From the NCBI RefSeq assembly GCF_009931655.1, contig NZ_CP047984.1, positions 2,993,001 to 3,057,000 on the forward strand: a DNA stretch of 64,000 nt, in the 5' to 3' direction. Under the pieces are notes generated by a model that searched no databases, was not told the DNA's origin, and saw nothing but the letters and a program-made list of their open reading frames with translations. This document shows positions 1-9,444 of the stretch, in pieces. The position numbers and the translations under genes are program-made. Each line of letters starts with the position of its first letter. The stretch's first letter is position 1. This stretch comes from Pontibacter russatus. Lineage in GTDB: Bacteria; Bacteroidota; Bacteroidia; Cytophagales; Hymenobacteraceae.

Positions 1-12
1 AACAATCAAGAA

Positions 13-873
13 ATGAAAGGAATCATATTGGCCGGAGGCTCCGGCACCCGTTTACACCCCCTGACCATTGCGGTGAGCAAGCAGCTGATGCCGGTCTATG
101 ACAAGCCGATGATTTACTATCCGCTGTCTACGCTCATGCTGTCTGGCATCAAGGACATCCTGATCATCTCGACGCCGCACGACCTGCCGCTGTTCGAGCG
201 GCTTCTGGGCGACGGCAGCCATATAGGCTGCAGTTTCAGCTACGCCGTGCAGGAGGAGCCAAACGGGCTGGCGCAGGCCTTCGTCATCGGGGAGGAATTT
301 ATTGGCGGCGATAAAGCGGCGCTGATACTGGGCGACAATATCTTTTACGGGTCGGGTATGAGCAAGCTGCTGCAGGCCAATAATGATCCGGACGGCGGGG
401 TGGTGTTTGCCTACCACGTGCACGATCCGGAGCGCTATGGTGTGGTGGAGTTTGATGAGCATAACGTAGCCGTATCGATAGAGGAGAAGCCTAAGGAGCC
501 AAAATCCAGCTTCGCGGTGCCGGGGCTGTACTTCTACGATAACGATGTGGTGGAGATCGCCAAAAACCTGCAGCCAAGCCCGCGTGGCGAATATGAAATC
601 ACGGATGTGAACAAAGAGTACTTACGACGAGGCAAACTGAAAGTGGGCATTCTGGACCGGGGCACCGCCTGGCTGGACACGGGCACCATCGTGTCGCTGA
701 TGCAGGCGGCCACCTTTGTGCAGGTGATCGAGGAGCGGCAGGGCCTGAAGATCGGCAGCATCGAGGAGGTGGCTTATCGCATGGGTTTTATCAACGCGGA
801 GCAACTGCAGCGCGTGGCCGAGCCCCTGCGCAAGAGCGGCTACGGCGAATACCTGCTGCAAATTCTGAAGTAG
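13..873 (+). CDS. rfbA: Glucose-1-phosphate thymidylyltransferase
   Basis: Cytoplasmic enzyme joining dTTP and glucose-1-phosphate to make dTDP-glucose, the first step of dTDP-L-rhamnose synthesis for surface polysaccharide. The 286-residue length is normal for RmlA. The nucleotide-binding signature [11 protein letters not shown] is at residues 8-18, the [10 protein letters not shown] active-site strand near 105-114 and the EEKP motif near 160. The ATG at 13 begins directly with the expected N-terminus. Only 12 bases lie upstream, so promoter and operon partners (rfbB, rfbC and rfbD would be expected) are outside the window. A strong hairpin closes the unit at 914-955. Identification is by clear family similarity. 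Confidence 0.96.
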   Translation: MKGIILAGGSGTRLHPLTIAVSKQLMPVYDKPMIYYPLSTLMLSGIKDILIISTPHDLPLFERLLGDGSHIGCSFSYAVQEEPNGLAQAFVIGEEFIGGDKAALILGDNIFYGSGMSKLLQANNDPDGGVVFAYHVHDPERYGVVEFDEHNVAVSIEEKPKEPKSSFAVPGLYFYDNDVVEIAKNLQPSPRGEYEITDVNKEYLRRGKLKVGILDRGTAWLDTGTIVSLMQAATFVQVIEERQGLKIGSIEEVAYRMGFINAEQLQRVAEPLRKSGYGEYLLQILK

Positions 874-876
874 ATT

Positions 877-904
877 TTATATATGAATTAGGTTTCATAT
901 ATAA
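877..904. other. AT-rich hairpin after rfbA
   Basis: 11-bp arms 877-887 and 894-904 around a six-base loop; the arms carry TATATA. It sits just before the GC-rich terminator at 914-955. An accessory stem at the transcript end is an inference. Confidence 0.5.
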
Positions 905-913
905 ACCATGTAT

Positions 914-955
914 AAGACGAGGCCCGGCTGAGAAAACTTAGCCGGGCCTCGTCTT
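914..955. terminator. Bidirectional terminator, rfbA / chrA
   Basis: 16-bp perfect arms 914-929 and 940-955 with a 10-base loop. The stem begins with A and ends with T, so it can end transcription of convergent rfbA (+) and chrA (-). Confidence 0.85.
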
Positions 956-956
956 T

Positions 957-2129
957 TCAATTGATAATGATGCCCAGTAGCAGTCCTGTCAGGATAAGCA
1001 CAGGCGCGGGTATTTTGGTGAAGAGGAGCAGGCAAAACGTGGCCACCACAATGCCGAAGTTCAGGGGCGTGTTCTCGATGGGGTGATAGAGCTGTATGGC
1101 CGCCGCTACCACCATGCCCGAACTCACGGCGCTGATTCCTTCCAGCGAGGCCCGCACCACCCGGTATTTCTTCAGGCCGTCCCAAAACCGGATAACGAAG
1201 AAGATGAGAAAAGTGCCCGGCAGGAAAATGCCGACGGTCGCCACAAAAGAGCCCAGCAACTGGCCCGGCAGGCCGAACTTCCGCATCGCCAGGCTGCCGA
1301 CGAAGGAGCAGAAAGAGAAGGTGGGTCCCGGCAGGGCCTGCACAATGGCGTAGCCCGACAGGAACTCCTCCCCGGTGAGGTAACCTTTAAAGTCCACAAA
1401 CTCGGTGAAGAGCAGCGGAATGAGCACCTGCCCGCCCCCAAACACCAGGCTTCCGTTCCGGTAAAAGTTCTCGAACAACCTGACCGGCAACGAGGAGGTC
1501 GTGGCACCCAGCACCGCCGCCGTTACCAACACCCCCACAAACAATATGAAATTGGCCCACTGGATGTGCAGCTTCTTGTCTTTTTCGAGCGGGTGCTGCT
1601 TAAAGCGCAGGGCCGTGACCGCGCCGCCCGCAAGCAGCATCACCGGAAACACCCACGGAGAGGAGAAGAAATACACCAGGATAGCCGAAATCACCATCAG
1701 CACAATGGCCGTTTTTGTCGTCACCACTTTCAGGCTGATGACATAGGCGGCGTAGGCCACAAAACCCACGGCCATGGGTAGGATAATCCGCAGGAACTCC
1801 AGGGACATGCCCTGCTGCTGCAGGTAGGAGATGCCGATGGCCGCCAGCGCCATAATGGTGGCGGCAGGCGTTATCCAGACAAGCAGCGTAAGGTACGCCA
1901 GGTTCGGCCCCCCGATCTTAAAGCCGATGGCCGTGATGGTTTGGGTGGAGGTGGGGCCGGGCAGGATCTGGCACAGGGCGTTCAGCTCTATCAGTTCCTT
2001 CTCCGTCAGGTAGCGGCGCTTGTCTACCAGTAGCTTGAACATCATGGCAATGTGCGCCTGCGGCCCCCCGAAAGCTGTGAGGGCCAGAATCAGGACATCC
2101 CTGAGAAAGATATAGTAGCGCAGGCTCAT
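957..2129 (-). CDS. chrA: Chromate transporter, two-domain ChrA type
   Basis: Inner-membrane protein of the CHR family, whose characterised members export chromate. The 390 residues contain two homologous halves. The N-terminal half has FGGPQAHIAMM near residue 20 and LPGPTSTQ near 56. The C-terminal half repeats the pattern with VFGGGQVLIP and LPGPTFSFC near 265. About ten hydrophobic segments are visible. The ATG at 2129 gives the usual short N-terminus. It lies downstream of the oxygenase gene on the same strand, but a terminator at 2145-2179 separates them, so it probably has its own promoter. Real substrate specificity (chromate, sulfate or another anion) cannot be read from the sequence. 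Confidence 0.92.
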   Translation of the reverse strand: MSLRYYIFLRDVLILALTAFGGPQAHIAMMFKLLVDKRRYLTEKELIELNALCQILPGPTSTQTITAIGFKIGGPNLAYLTLLVWITPAATIMALAAIGISYLQQQGMSLEFLRIILPMAVGFVAYAAYVISLKVVTTKTAIVLMVISAILVYFFSSPWVFPVMLLAGGAVTALRFKQHPLEKDKKLHIQWANFILFVGVLVTAAVLGATTSSLPVRLFENFYRNGSLVFGGGQVLIPLLFTEFVDFKGYLTGEEFLSGYAIVQALPGPTFSFCSFVGSLAMRKFGLPGQLLGSFVATVGIFLPGTFLIFFVIRFWDGLKKYRVVRASLEGISAVSSGMVVAAAIQLYHPIENTPLNFGIVVATFCLLLFTKIPAPVLILTGLLLGIIIN

Positions 2130-2144
2130 GTAGCATAAAAGTAA

Positions 2145-2179
2145 AAAAAGAGAGACAGGTTTTAGCTATCTCTCTTTTT
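2145..2179 (-). terminator. Rho-independent terminator of the oxygenase gene
   Basis: Arms 2145-2158 and 2166-2179 with one internal mismatch; read on the minus strand the stem is followed by a run of T. It lies between the stop at 2199 and the chrA start. Confidence 0.8.
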
Positions 2180-2198
2180 AAAGTTTCAGGCAGCGCCT

Positions 2199-3173
2199 TT
2201 ATGCTTTTTTCAGGCCGAGTTCTATGAGGCGCTCGTTCAGGTACTCCCCGGCGGTGGCGTCAGGGTAGGCTTTGGGGTTTTGCGCATCGATGCAGCTCTC
2301 CAGGCAGGTCAGGTCCATTTCGGAGCGCGGGTGCATGAAGAACGGGATGGAGTAGCGGGAGGTGTTCATCAGCTCGCGCGGCGGGTTCACCACCCGGTGG
2401 ATGGTCGACTTCAGCTTGTTGTTGGTGAGGCGCGCCAGCATGTCGCCCACGTTTACCACCACCTGCTCGGGCAGGGCCGTAATCGGAATCCACTTGCCGT
2501 CGCGGCGCAGCACCTGCAGGCCGTCGGCGCTGGCGCCCATCAGCAGCGTGATCAGGTTGATGTCGCCGTGCTCGGCGGCGCGCACCGCATCGGCGGGCAC
2601 ACTGTCCGGGTCTTCAATCGGGAAGTAGTGGATGGGGCGCAGAATGCTGTTGCCGTTGTGTACTTTGTCGTCAAAGTAGCTCTCCTCCAGGCCCAGGTTG
2701 ATGGCGATGGCCTTCAGCACTTGCTTGCCGGCCGCCTCCAGTTTGCGGTAAGCCTCCAGCGTCACCTCTCTGAAATCTGCTATCTCTTTCGGAAAGATGT
2801 TCTCCGGGTACTCGTCCTTAATCGGGTCGTTGTCCGTCACCTCCTGGCCCACGTGGTAGAACTCTTTCAGGTCGCCGGTGTTGCGGCCTTTGGCGTGCTC
2901 CTTGCCCTTGCCCACATAGCCGCGCTGGCCTGCCAGTCCCGGCACCTCGTACTGTTGCTTCACCTCGTCGGGCAACGCAAAAAATGCCCTGGTGGCGGCA
3001 TACAGTTTTTGGGTCAGTTCATCACTCAACCCGTGGTTGCGCAGCGCGATGAAGCCGATATTCTGGTACGCATCGCTCAGCTGCCCCACAAACCTTGCCC
3101 TTCGCTCCGCGTCACCCGATGTAAAATCAGCCAGGTCCAGCGAAGGAACCTCCTCAAACAAAATCTCGCTCAT
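2199..3173 (-). CDS. Isopenicillin N synthase-like Fe(II)/2-oxoglutarate dioxygenase
   Basis: Soluble non-haem iron oxygenase of the DIOX_N plus 2OG-FeII_Oxy type. The iron-binding triad is visible as H202, D204 (EHGDIN) and H259 (STIHRV). R273 in the RYSIPFF motif would bind 2-oxoglutarate. The N-terminal DIOX_N region includes the IGFIALRNHG strand at 39-48. The 324-residue length is typical. The family includes plant-hormone and antibiotic enzymes and many bacterial members of unknown substrate; nothing nearby names a substrate. The ATG at 3173 is the only sensible start. The gene ends at its own terminator (2145-2179). Confidence 0.88.
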   Translation of the reverse strand: MSEILFEEVPSLDLADFTSGDAERRARFVGQLSDAYQNIGFIALRNHGLSDELTQKLYAATRAFFALPDEVKQQYEVPGLAGQRGYVGKGKEHAKGRNTGDLKEFYHVGQEVTDNDPIKDEYPENIFPKEIADFREVTLEAYRKLEAAGKQVLKAIAINLGLEESYFDDKVHNGNSILRPIHYFPIEDPDSVPADAVRAAEHGDINLITLLMGASADGLQVLRRDGKWIPITALPEQVVVNVGDMLARLTNNKLKSTIHRVVNPPRELMNTSRYSIPFFMHPRSEMDLTCLESCIDAQNPKAYPDATAGEYLNERLIELGLKKA

Positions 3174-3276
3174 ATAGTAAAAACTGTATACTTTTTTGTA
3201 ACTTATACGTAGATCGCAATATACGGAAAAATTAAAACCGCTAAATTAGCCCTGTCGCTAACTAAACCCAAAATTG

Positions 3277-4116
3277 ATGAGAAAAACGTACTTGCTTCTG
3301 GCCTCGGCCCTGATGGTTGGATTCACCGCCTGTGACACTGCCCGGCAGACGCAGGATGTAGAAACACAGACTCCTGTGGCTCCGATTAACGAGGGTCCGA
3401 TACCGGCTGGCGCTGTAATGAACAAAAACGGACTGAGTGTTTTTGCCTTCAACAACTCGCAGAATTACCCGGAGTCGCAATTGCGCCTGAACGTGCCTGC
3501 CGCAGGAAGCGTGGTGGAGCCTGGGCCTGTGCAGTTCGACTATACCCTGTCTAACTACCAACTAACGCGCATGACGCCGCACTCCAATGCCGAGCACCTG
3601 GCCAACTCGCAGCAGGGGCAGCACATCCACAACATCGTGGACAATGAGCCGTACACCGCGCACTACGAGACAGAGTTTACGAAAGAGATGAAAGAGGGAG
3701 AGCACGTAATTCTGTCGTTCCTGTCCCGCTCCTACCACGAGAGCCTGAAGCACGAGGGCGCGTACGACCTGCGCAAGGTTACGGTAGGCCGCCCCACCGA
3801 AAGCCTGGAATTCGACCTGTCGACCCCGCACATGTTCTACAGCCGACCCAAGGGCGAGTATGTAGGCAAGGATGCGGAGCAGATCATGCTGGACTTTTAC
3901 CTCGTGAACACAGACCTTTCCGCCACGGGAAATAAAGTGAGGGCCACCATCAACGGCACCGAGTTTATGCTGGACAGATGGTTGCCCTATAGCATACAAG
4001 GTCTACCGATGGGCGAGAACACCATACAACTGGAACTGGTGGATAGCAGCGGCAACGTGCTGCCGGGCCCATACAACAGCGTGACGCGCACCTTCACACT
4101 GAAGCCCGCGGCTTAA
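3277..4116 (+). CDS. Histidine-rich lipoprotein of unknown function
   Basis: 279 residues from the ATG at 3277; a TTG one codon upstream is a less likely start. A lipoprotein signal ends at C19 (GFTAC). After a short linker comes a domain rich in His and Tyr with spaced histidines (HSNAEHLANS, QHIHNIVDN, TAHYE), suggesting a beta-sandwich with possible metal contacts. Similar cell-surface proteins in this phylum are sometimes annotated as phosphopeptide-binding, but I know of no experimental basis and give no function. It stands alone, followed by a hairpin at 4131-4186. Confidence 0.8.
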   Translation: MRKTYLLLASALMVGFTACDTARQTQDVETQTPVAPINEGPIPAGAVMNKNGLSVFAFNNSQNYPESQLRLNVPAAGSVVEPGPVQFDYTLSNYQLTRMTPHSNAEHLANSQQGQHIHNIVDNEPYTAHYETEFTKEMKEGEHVILSFLSRSYHESLKHEGAYDLRKVTVGRPTESLEFDLSTPHMFYSRPKGEYVGKDAEQIMLDFYLVNTDLSATGNKVRATINGTEFMLDRWLPYSIQGLPMGENTIQLELVDSSGNVLPGPYNSVTRTFTLKPAA

Positions 4117-4419
4117 GTTGTTCATTTTTATATATAGCAGAACGCCCACGTTAGACAGAATTCTGGCGTGGGCGCTCTGCTATATATGGCTTTGAGTGTT
4201 GCAGCTATATATAGCTCGCAGGAGAAGGCATATGTGCCTGCTGGGGTTTGGTGGCAGGGGATAATTTTAAAGTGATGGAGGGGAATTTAGAACTTGCTAT
4301 ATAGGGCCTTAAATAAAAGCACGATATTACTGTCTATTATATGGGAGAGCTTCATTGCGTTTTTTGTCCCTGCATTTCAAAAAGCTATTTCGGAATCAGA
4401 TTATACTTTATTTAAACAT
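4117..4419. other. Intergenic region with TATATA runs
   Basis: Apart from the hairpin at 4131-4186 it holds further TATATA tracts (near 4205 and 4299) and AT-rich DNA before the next gene. An in-frame TTG at 4294 would extend that gene by 42 codons, but the extension is AT-rich and unlike a secreted protein's start. I see no other gene. Confidence 0.5.
4131..4186 (+). terminator. Terminator hairpin flanked by TATATA
   Basis: 20-bp arms 4131-4150 and 4167-4186 with one G-U pair; the outer part of both arms is TATATA, so the tract usually held by a U-run pairs with itself. Confidence 0.7.
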
Positions 4420-4809
4420 ATGAAACACCTGAAGATCACGCTGCTCCTGGTCATGCTTCTGGGCGTGAGCCCCTTCCTGCTTCTCAGCGCCGGTGCCTCC
4501 AAGGCTCAGAAACTGCGGCATGCGGTGGCTTTTAAGTTTAAACCCGAAGTTACCCCCGAGCAGATGAAGAAAGCTACGGAAGACTTCCATGCCTTGAAGG
4601 GAAAAGTGCCCCAGATACTAGAATTTGAGGGAGGACCGGATGTGGCCTTCCAGAAGAAGCGTGGAGGGTTTACCCACTGCTTTATTGTTACAGTGAGGGA
4701 TGAGGAGGCGTTGGCAGCCTATGGGGCCCACCCAGACCACCAAGCCTTCAGCAAGTCTGTGGATCCGCTGCTGGCAGAAGTCATGGTGGTGGACTATTGG
4801 GCAGAGTAA
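4420..4809 (+). CDS. Exported Dabb (stress-responsive alpha/beta barrel) protein
   Basis: 129 residues from the ATG at 4420. Residues 1-28 form a hydrophobic signal sequence (LKITLLLVMLLGVSPFLLL). The mature part is one Dabb domain: LRHAVAFKFKPEVTPEQ, then GPDVAFQKKRGGFTHCFIVTVRD, then HPDHQAFSKSVDPLL. Dabb proteins are small ferredoxin-like dimers; many are of unknown role, some act on plant or bacterial metabolites. Export is unusual enough to note, since many family members are cytosolic. It is monocistronic and ends at the shared terminator 4820-4873. Confidence 0.85.
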   Translation: MKHLKITLLLVMLLGVSPFLLLSAGASKAQKLRHAVAFKFKPEVTPEQMKKATEDFHALKGKVPQILEFEGGPDVAFQKKRGGFTHCFIVTVRDEEALAAYGAHPDHQAFSKSVDPLLAEVMVVDYWAE

Positions 4810-4819
4810 GCAAAAGATT

Positions 4820-4873
4820 AACAGCAGGGGATGCCGCTGCCTCTGTTTGGGTGCAGCAGCATCCCCTGCTGTT
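4820..4873. terminator. Bidirectional terminator, Dabb gene / floA
   Basis: 15-bp outer arms (4820-4834, 4859-4873), one mismatch, then five more pairs around a 12-base loop. It lies between convergent genes. Confidence 0.8.
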
Positions 4874-4875
4874 GT

Positions 4876-5862
4876 CTACTCCCGCGGCTTGTTCGCGCCT
4901 CCCTGCCCCGGACTGGCGATGGAGTTGCGCATATCGGTGTCGGACTGGATGTTCTGCATGCGGTAGTAGTCCATAATGCCCAGGTGTCCACTGCGGAAAG
5001 CGGCGGCGATGGCCTGCGGCACTTCCACCTCCGCCTGAATTACGTTGGCACGCGCTTCCTGCGCCTTTGCCTTCATTTCCTGCTCCACGGCCACCGCCAT
5101 AGCGCGGCGCTCTTCGGCTTTGGCCTCGGCCACGCGCAGGTCAGCCCCGGCCTGGTCTATCTGCAGTTTCGCCCCGATGTTCTCGCCCACATCGACGTCC
5201 GCGATGTCGATGGAGAGGATTTCGTAGGCGGTGCCCGCATCCAGGCCTTTCTGCAGCACCAGTTTTGAGATCATGTCGGGGTTTTCCAGCACGCTTTTGT
5301 GCGAGATAGAGGAGCCAATGGAAGTGACGATGCCTTCCCCCACCCGGGCCAGGATGGTCTCCTCGCCAGCGCCGCCTACCAGTTGGTTTATGTTGGCGCG
5401 CACCGTCACACGGGCCTTCGCAATCAGTTGGATGCCGTCCTGCGCCACGGCGGCCACATTGGGCGTGTTAATCACCTTCGGGTTCACGGAGGTAGTGACG
5501 GCCTCGAACACATTGCGGCCTGCCAGGTCTATGGCGGTGGCCTGCTTGAAAGACAGCGGGATGTTTGCCTTGTCCGCAGAAATCAGCGCTTTGATGACAG
5601 TTGGCACATTGCCGCCCGCCAGGTAGTGCGTCTCCAACTCGGTTGTCGTCAGGTCGATGCCAGCTTTGGTGGCGTTAATCATGGAGTTGACAATAAGGCT
5701 CGGCGGCACTTTCCGGATGCGCATGAACACCAGTTCCGCCAGGCCAACCTTCACGCCGGAGAAAAGCGCGGTGATCCAGAGGCTGATCGGCACGAAGTAC
5801 AGGAAGATGACCAGGGCTACTATGACGCCTGCAATAATCAGCAATACGGACAGGTTTTCCAT
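4876..5862 (-). CDS. floA: Flotillin-like protein FloA
   Basis: Membrane-microdomain scaffold protein. Residues 5-27 form a single membrane hairpin; the rest is a SPFH-like region ([20 protein letters not shown], later [14 protein letters not shown]) followed by an Ala/Glu-rich helical segment ([16 protein letters not shown], near 240-285) that drives oligomerisation in the family. The 328-residue length is normal. It lies 10 bases after the nfeD-like gene on the same strand, the classic NfeD-FloA operon. In Bacillus these proteins affect membrane fluidity and signalling; the role here is inferred from family. Confidence 0.94.
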   Translation of the reverse strand: MENLSVLLIIAGVIVALVIFLYFVPISLWITALFSGVKVGLAELVFMRIRKVPPSLIVNSMINATKAGIDLTTTELETHYLAGGNVPTVIKALISADKANIPLSFKQATAIDLAGRNVFEAVTTSVNPKVINTPNVAAVAQDGIQLIAKARVTVRANINQLVGGAGEETILARVGEGIVTSIGSSISHKSVLENPDMISKLVLQKGLDAGTAYEILSIDIADVDVGENIGAKLQIDQAGADLRVAEAKAEERRAMAVAVEQEMKAKAQEARANVIQAEVEVPQAIAAAFRSGHLGIMDYYRMQNIQSDTDMRNSIASPGQGGANKPRE

Positions 5863-5872
5863 CTGTGTTTAG

Positions 5873-6346
5873 TTAGGAGATAGGTTCTACTATAATTTTA
5901 TTCTGCTCCAGGCGGATGATGCGGACAGCGGCATTGGGCGCAACGAACTCACCACGGGTCTGTACCTCGTGCGGACGGTCGGCAAACAGCGCAGTGCCCT
6001 GCGGGCGCAGCGCCGACACGGTTCTCCCCTCTTCGCCTACCTGCAGCATATGGGGAGAGTCCTCATTCACATAGCTGCGGTTCCGGTCTTTCAGGGCAAA
6101 CTTCGACCAACTATCGGAGCGGAAGCTGTAGACAAAGGCTGTTATACCTGCCAGTACCGAGATGGCCAGGATGATGTGCCCGATGGTGGTGCCGAGGGCA
6201 GCATAGCCGATCCAGATGCCGATGGCGGCGAGGATGAAACCAAGTATGCCCACCACGGTAGTGCCCGGCACGAAAACAAGCTCCACCACCACCAGCAGCA
6301 GGCCAATACCGATGAGCAATAAAACCGTGATCCAATCCAGTAGCAT
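5873..6346 (-). CDS. NfeD-family membrane protein, FloA partner
   Basis: 157 residues. Three or four membrane segments in the first 75 residues (LLLIGIGLLLVVVELVFVPG, then GILGFILAAIGIWIG, then HIILAISVLAGITAFVYSF) precede a small OB-fold-like C-terminal domain (VGEEGRTVSALRPQGTALF) typical of NfeD. It lacks the ClpP-like protease domain of long NfeD proteins. It is first in a two-gene operon with floA. The family assists flotillin assembly; the exact biochemical role is not settled. Confidence 0.9.
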   Translation of the reverse strand: MLLDWITVLLLIGIGLLLVVVELVFVPGTTVVGILGFILAAIGIWIGYAALGTTIGHIILAISVLAGITAFVYSFRSDSWSKFALKDRNRSYVNEDSPHMLQVGEEGRTVSALRPQGTALFADRPHEVQTRGEFVAPNAAVRIIRLEQNKIIVEPIS

Positions 6347-6383
6347 AGGGCAGGGAGCTTATATAGGTAAATATAGTGATTTA

Positions 6384-6416
6384 GAATTACGAATTACGAA
6401 TTACGAATTACGAATT
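6384..6416. repeat. Period-7 tandem array (gaattac)
   Basis: Four perfect copies of gaattac plus five bases, upstream of nfeD-floA. Simple-sequence slippage product; it could alter promoter spacing if copy number varies. Confidence 0.8.
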
Positions 6417-6451
6417 CTCAGCTTTGGGCAATCTTTGTCTGTGGGAGAAGC

Positions 6452-6503
6452 CCTGTATAAACAGCGCCGCCTCCGGTGCAGGAGGCGGCGCTGTTTATAC
6501 AGG
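6452..6503 (-). terminator. Long perfect hairpin after proS
   Basis: 23-bp perfect arms 6452-6474 and 6481-6503, six-base loop. The outer part of the stem is AT-rich instead of a free U-run. It is positioned to end proS transcription and insulate the floA operon. Confidence 0.75.
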
Positions 6504-6559
6504 TTGTATATAGCCGGTGCTATCGCCGCTCATGGGAGACGATAAACGAACAACGGCCA

Positions 6560-8038
6560 TCAATACGCTTTGGCGAAATACACGCGCTGCCTGCTTGGCT
6601 TGCCTGTCAGCATGTCCACGCCTTCCTCCTCCTCCGTGTCGAGGGCGATGCAGCGGATAGTGGCTTTTGTCTCTTCCTTGATGCGCTCCTCCGTTTCCGG
6701 GGTGCCGTCCCAGTGTGCCAGCACGAAGCCGCCTTTATTCTCCAGCACCTCTTTAAACTCCTCATAAGTGTCTACCCGGGTGGTGTGCTCCTCGCGGTAG
6801 TTCAGGGCTTTGCTGTAGATGTTCTGCTGTATCTCGTCCAGCAGAGCGGGTATATAAGCAGCGAGGGTGTCGAAGGCCTGCGTGCTCTTCTCCTTGGTGT
6901 CGCGGCGGGCCACTTCGGCGGTGCCGTTCTCCAGGTCGCGGGCGCCGATGGCCAGGCGCACCGGCACGCCCTTCAGCTCCCACTCGGCAAACTTAAAGCC
7001 GGGGCGCTCGGTGTCGCGGTCATCAAACTTCACGCTGATGCCTCTGGCCTCCAGTTCCTTCTTCAGGCCGTTCACCTTCTCGCTGATTTGCGCCAGTTGC
7101 TCCTCGCCTTTATATATGGGCACGATGACCACCTGGATAGGGGCCAGTTTTGGAGGCAGCACCAGCCCCTCGTCGTCGGAATGCGCCATCACGAGCGCGC
7201 CCATCAGGCGCGTGCTCACGCCCCACGAAGTGCCCCACACATGCTCCAGGCCACCGTCTTTCGTAGCAAATTTCACATCAAAAGCTTTGGCGAAGTTCTG
7301 GCCCAGGAAGTGTGAGGTGCCTGCCTGCAAAGCCTTTCCGTCCTGCATCATGCCTTCAATACAGTAGGTGTCCAGGGCGCCGGCAAAGCGCTCGCTTGGC
7401 GTCTTGACGCCCCGTATCACAGGCAGGGCGATGTACTGCTCCGCGAAGGTGGCGTATACCTCCATCATCTGCTTTGTCTCGGCAATGGCTTCTTCGGCGG
7501 TGGCGTGCGCGGTGTGGCCCTCCTGCCACAGGAACTCGGCCGTGCGCAGGAACAGGCGCGTGCGCATCTCCCAGCGCACCACGTTGGCCCACTGGTTTAT
7601 CAGCAGGGGCAGGTCGCGGTAACTCTGTATCCAGTTTTTGTAGGTGCTCCAGATAATGGCCTCCGAGGTGGGGCGCACAATCAGCTCTTCCTCCAACCGG
7701 GCGTTCGGGTCCACGCGTAGCTTACCAGCGTTGTCAGGGTCGGTCTGCAGGCGGTAGTGGGTTACCACAGCGCACTCCTTGGCAAAGCCCTCGGCGTTCT
7801 GCTCCTCGGCCTCAAACAGGCTCTTGGGCACAAACAGCGGGAAATAGGCATTCTGGTGGCCTGTGGCCTTAAACATATCGTCCAGCACGCGCTGCATCTT
7901 CTCCCATATCGCATAGCCATAGGGCTTGATGACCATACAGCCGCGCACGGCGGAATTCTCAGCCAGTCCTGCTTTCTTTACCAGTTCATTGTACCACAGT
8001 GAGTAGTCCTCGCTTCTCTTAGGTAGCCCCTTGCTCAT
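6560..8038 (-). CDS. proS: Prolyl-tRNA synthetase, archaeal/eukaryotic type
   Basis: Charges tRNA-Pro in the cytoplasm. At 492 residues it is the short form without the bacterial editing (INS) domain. Class II motifs are visible: motif 2 around [25 protein letters not shown] (given in part: [12 protein letters not shown]), the [13 protein letters not shown] substrate loop and motif 3 at [16 protein letters not shown]. An anticodon-binding domain (QVVIVPIYK onward) and a C-terminal zinc-like/ProRS-C domain end in the family's typical aromatic residue (AKAY). The ATG at 8038 gives [13 protein letters not shown], the standard start. Bacteroidota normally use this type, which fits the taxonomic reading. 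Confidence 0.96.
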   Translation of the reverse strand: MSKGLPKRSEDYSLWYNELVKKAGLAENSAVRGCMVIKPYGYAIWEKMQRVLDDMFKATGHQNAYFPLFVPKSLFEAEEQNAEGFAKECAVVTHYRLQTDPDNAGKLRVDPNARLEEELIVRPTSEAIIWSTYKNWIQSYRDLPLLINQWANVVRWEMRTRLFLRTAEFLWQEGHTAHATAEEAIAETKQMMEVYATFAEQYIALPVIRGVKTPSERFAGALDTYCIEGMMQDGKALQAGTSHFLGQNFAKAFDVKFATKDGGLEHVWGTSWGVSTRLMGALVMAHSDDEGLVLPPKLAPIQVVIVPIYKGEEQLAQISEKVNGLKKELEARGISVKFDDRDTERPGFKFAEWELKGVPVRLAIGARDLENGTAEVARRDTKEKSTQAFDTLAAYIPALLDEIQQNIYSKALNYREEHTTRVDTYEEFKEVLENKGGFVLAHWDGTPETEERIKEETKATIRCIALDTEEEEGVDMLTGKPSRQRVYFAKAY

Positions 8039-8170
8039 AATTTAAAACTCTTTTTGGTATATACCGCTTATCGTTAACGCGTTTGGAATAGATTTTGCTA
8101 TATTAAGTATATAAAGCATCATATCATTCTGGCGTAAAATTACGTTAATATATTACACTATAAATAAGGA

Positions 8171-8196
8171 TTTGCGCCATTGTGTGGTTATCTTTG
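8171..8196 (+). promoter_or_regulatory. Possible Bacteroidota-type promoter before the 8236 gene
   Basis: TATCTTTG at 8189-8196 fits TAnnTTTG; a TTTG lies at 8171-8174. The 14-base spacing is shorter than usual, so support is weak. Confidence 0.3.
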
Positions 8197-8235
8197 ATAT
8201 AGCTCTAACTTAAGGGGTTCTTTACAGCACTAGCC

Positions 8236-9411
8236 ATGAAAAAATATACCTTACTTACGATAGCCCCCGCCCTTGCGCTGCTAGCGGTGGGCTGCAGCAG
8301 CCCTGTAGCGATGCAGTCTACGGAGTACGACGACATGTACTACGGCGCATCCGACAAAACGGAGTACGTGCAGACGCAGGAGGCTACGGCTTCGTCGGGC
8401 CAGGAGTACCAGCAGCGCGGGGAGCCTGCAGAGGAGGCGCTTGCTGAAGGCGAGGTGCTGAACCCGGAGTATGCAGGCAGCGAAGCCGCCGTGAACAACT
8501 ATTACACCGAGGAATACTACGACGGGCGTTCGTATGACCCGCGCGACAACTGGTACCAGCCGAACTACTCGTTCGTGGACCCTTACTGGGGATCGGCGTA
8601 CTCGCCGCGCATGGCCAGCTACGCGTACTACGACCCCTTCTACGACCCTTTCTTTGATGATCCGTTTTCCTACAGCTCTTTCCGCCGCAACCCCTACTGG
8701 AACAACGGCCTGCGCCTTAGTGTGAGCTACGGGCTGGGCTGGGGCAGTGGCTTCTACAACCACCCGTACAGCAACTGGTGGCCCGGCAGCTACGGATACG
8801 GCCTCTATAACGGCTACCGCCACGGCTACTACAATGGCCTGCATAACGGCTACTATGCCAGCAACCCCTACGGCTATTACGACCGCCCGGTGATCATAAC
8901 CAACCCGGTGCGTGTGCAGAACCGCCCGCGCGACTCGCGTAGCACTGTGGTTACCGAACGATCTTCTGTAGCAGGCAGGCCAGCCAGAGGCAATGTGTAC
9001 GAAGGCGAAAGCAGGGGAGGCCGACAGGCTGCCACCAGAGGAGAGGCAGCAACCTCTCCGACAAACTCGCAGGAAAGCAAGGCCAGCCTCGAAAACCGCC
9101 CTGCCCGCCCAAGCCGCACCATCGAAAGCCGCCAGCGCCGCACGCAGGAGCCTGGGGTGGAAAGAAGCCAGGAGCAGCGACGCGAGGTAGTGCCCGCCCG
9201 TACAGAGCGTCCGGAGCGCCGCAGCACCCGCACTCAGGAGTTCCGGCAGGAGCGGCAGCAGGAGCAGCGCACATTTGAAAGCCGCCCGGACCGCACCTAC
9301 GAAAGCCGTCCAGCGCGCTCTACCTTTGAGAGCCGTCCGGCGCCCTCCAGCAGCCCGGCGCAGCAAAGCAGCGGTTCATCCGGTGGTGGTCGTCCTCGTC
9401 GAGGCAACTAA
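8236..9411 (+). CDS. Low-complexity lipoprotein (Tyr/Asn-rich, then Arg/Glu-rich)
   Basis: 391 residues with a lipoprotein signal ending at C20 (LLAVGC). Residues 85-230 are dominated by Tyr, Asn, Gly, Trp and Pro (NGYRHGYYNGLHNGYY). The region from about 235 on is highly charged and disordered with repeated ESRPxRTxESRP and QERQQEQR phrases. No catalytic domain is visible. It lies 33 bases before the porin-like gene on the same strand and probably shares its transcript, hinting at an envelope role. Comparable lipoproteins are common in Cytophagales, with no function I can name. Confidence 0.82.
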   Translation: MKKYTLLTIAPALALLAVGCSSPVAMQSTEYDDMYYGASDKTEYVQTQEATASSGQEYQQRGEPAEEALAEGEVLNPEYAGSEAAVNNYYTEEYYDGRSYDPRDNWYQPNYSFVDPYWGSAYSPRMASYAYYDPFYDPFFDDPFSYSSFRRNPYWNNGLRLSVSYGLGWGSGFYNHPYSNWWPGSYGYGLYNGYRHGYYNGLHNGYYASNPYGYYDRPVIITNPVRVQNRPRDSRSTVVTERSSVAGRPARGNVYEGESRGGRQAATRGEAATSPTNSQESKASLENRPARPSRTIESRQRRTQEPGVERSQEQRREVVPARTERPERRSTRTQEFRQERQQEQRTFESRPDRTYESRPARSTFESRPAPSSSPAQQSSGSSGGGRPRRGN

Positions 9412-9444
9412 CAGCAATTCATTAAAAAGCTCAACCGAACATAT

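Noticed and set aside
8281-9366. 361-codon frame antisense to the low-complexity lipoprotein
   Set aside because: It is an Ala/Val/Arg-rich shadow created by the repetitive codons of the sense gene; the sense frame has a proper lipobox.
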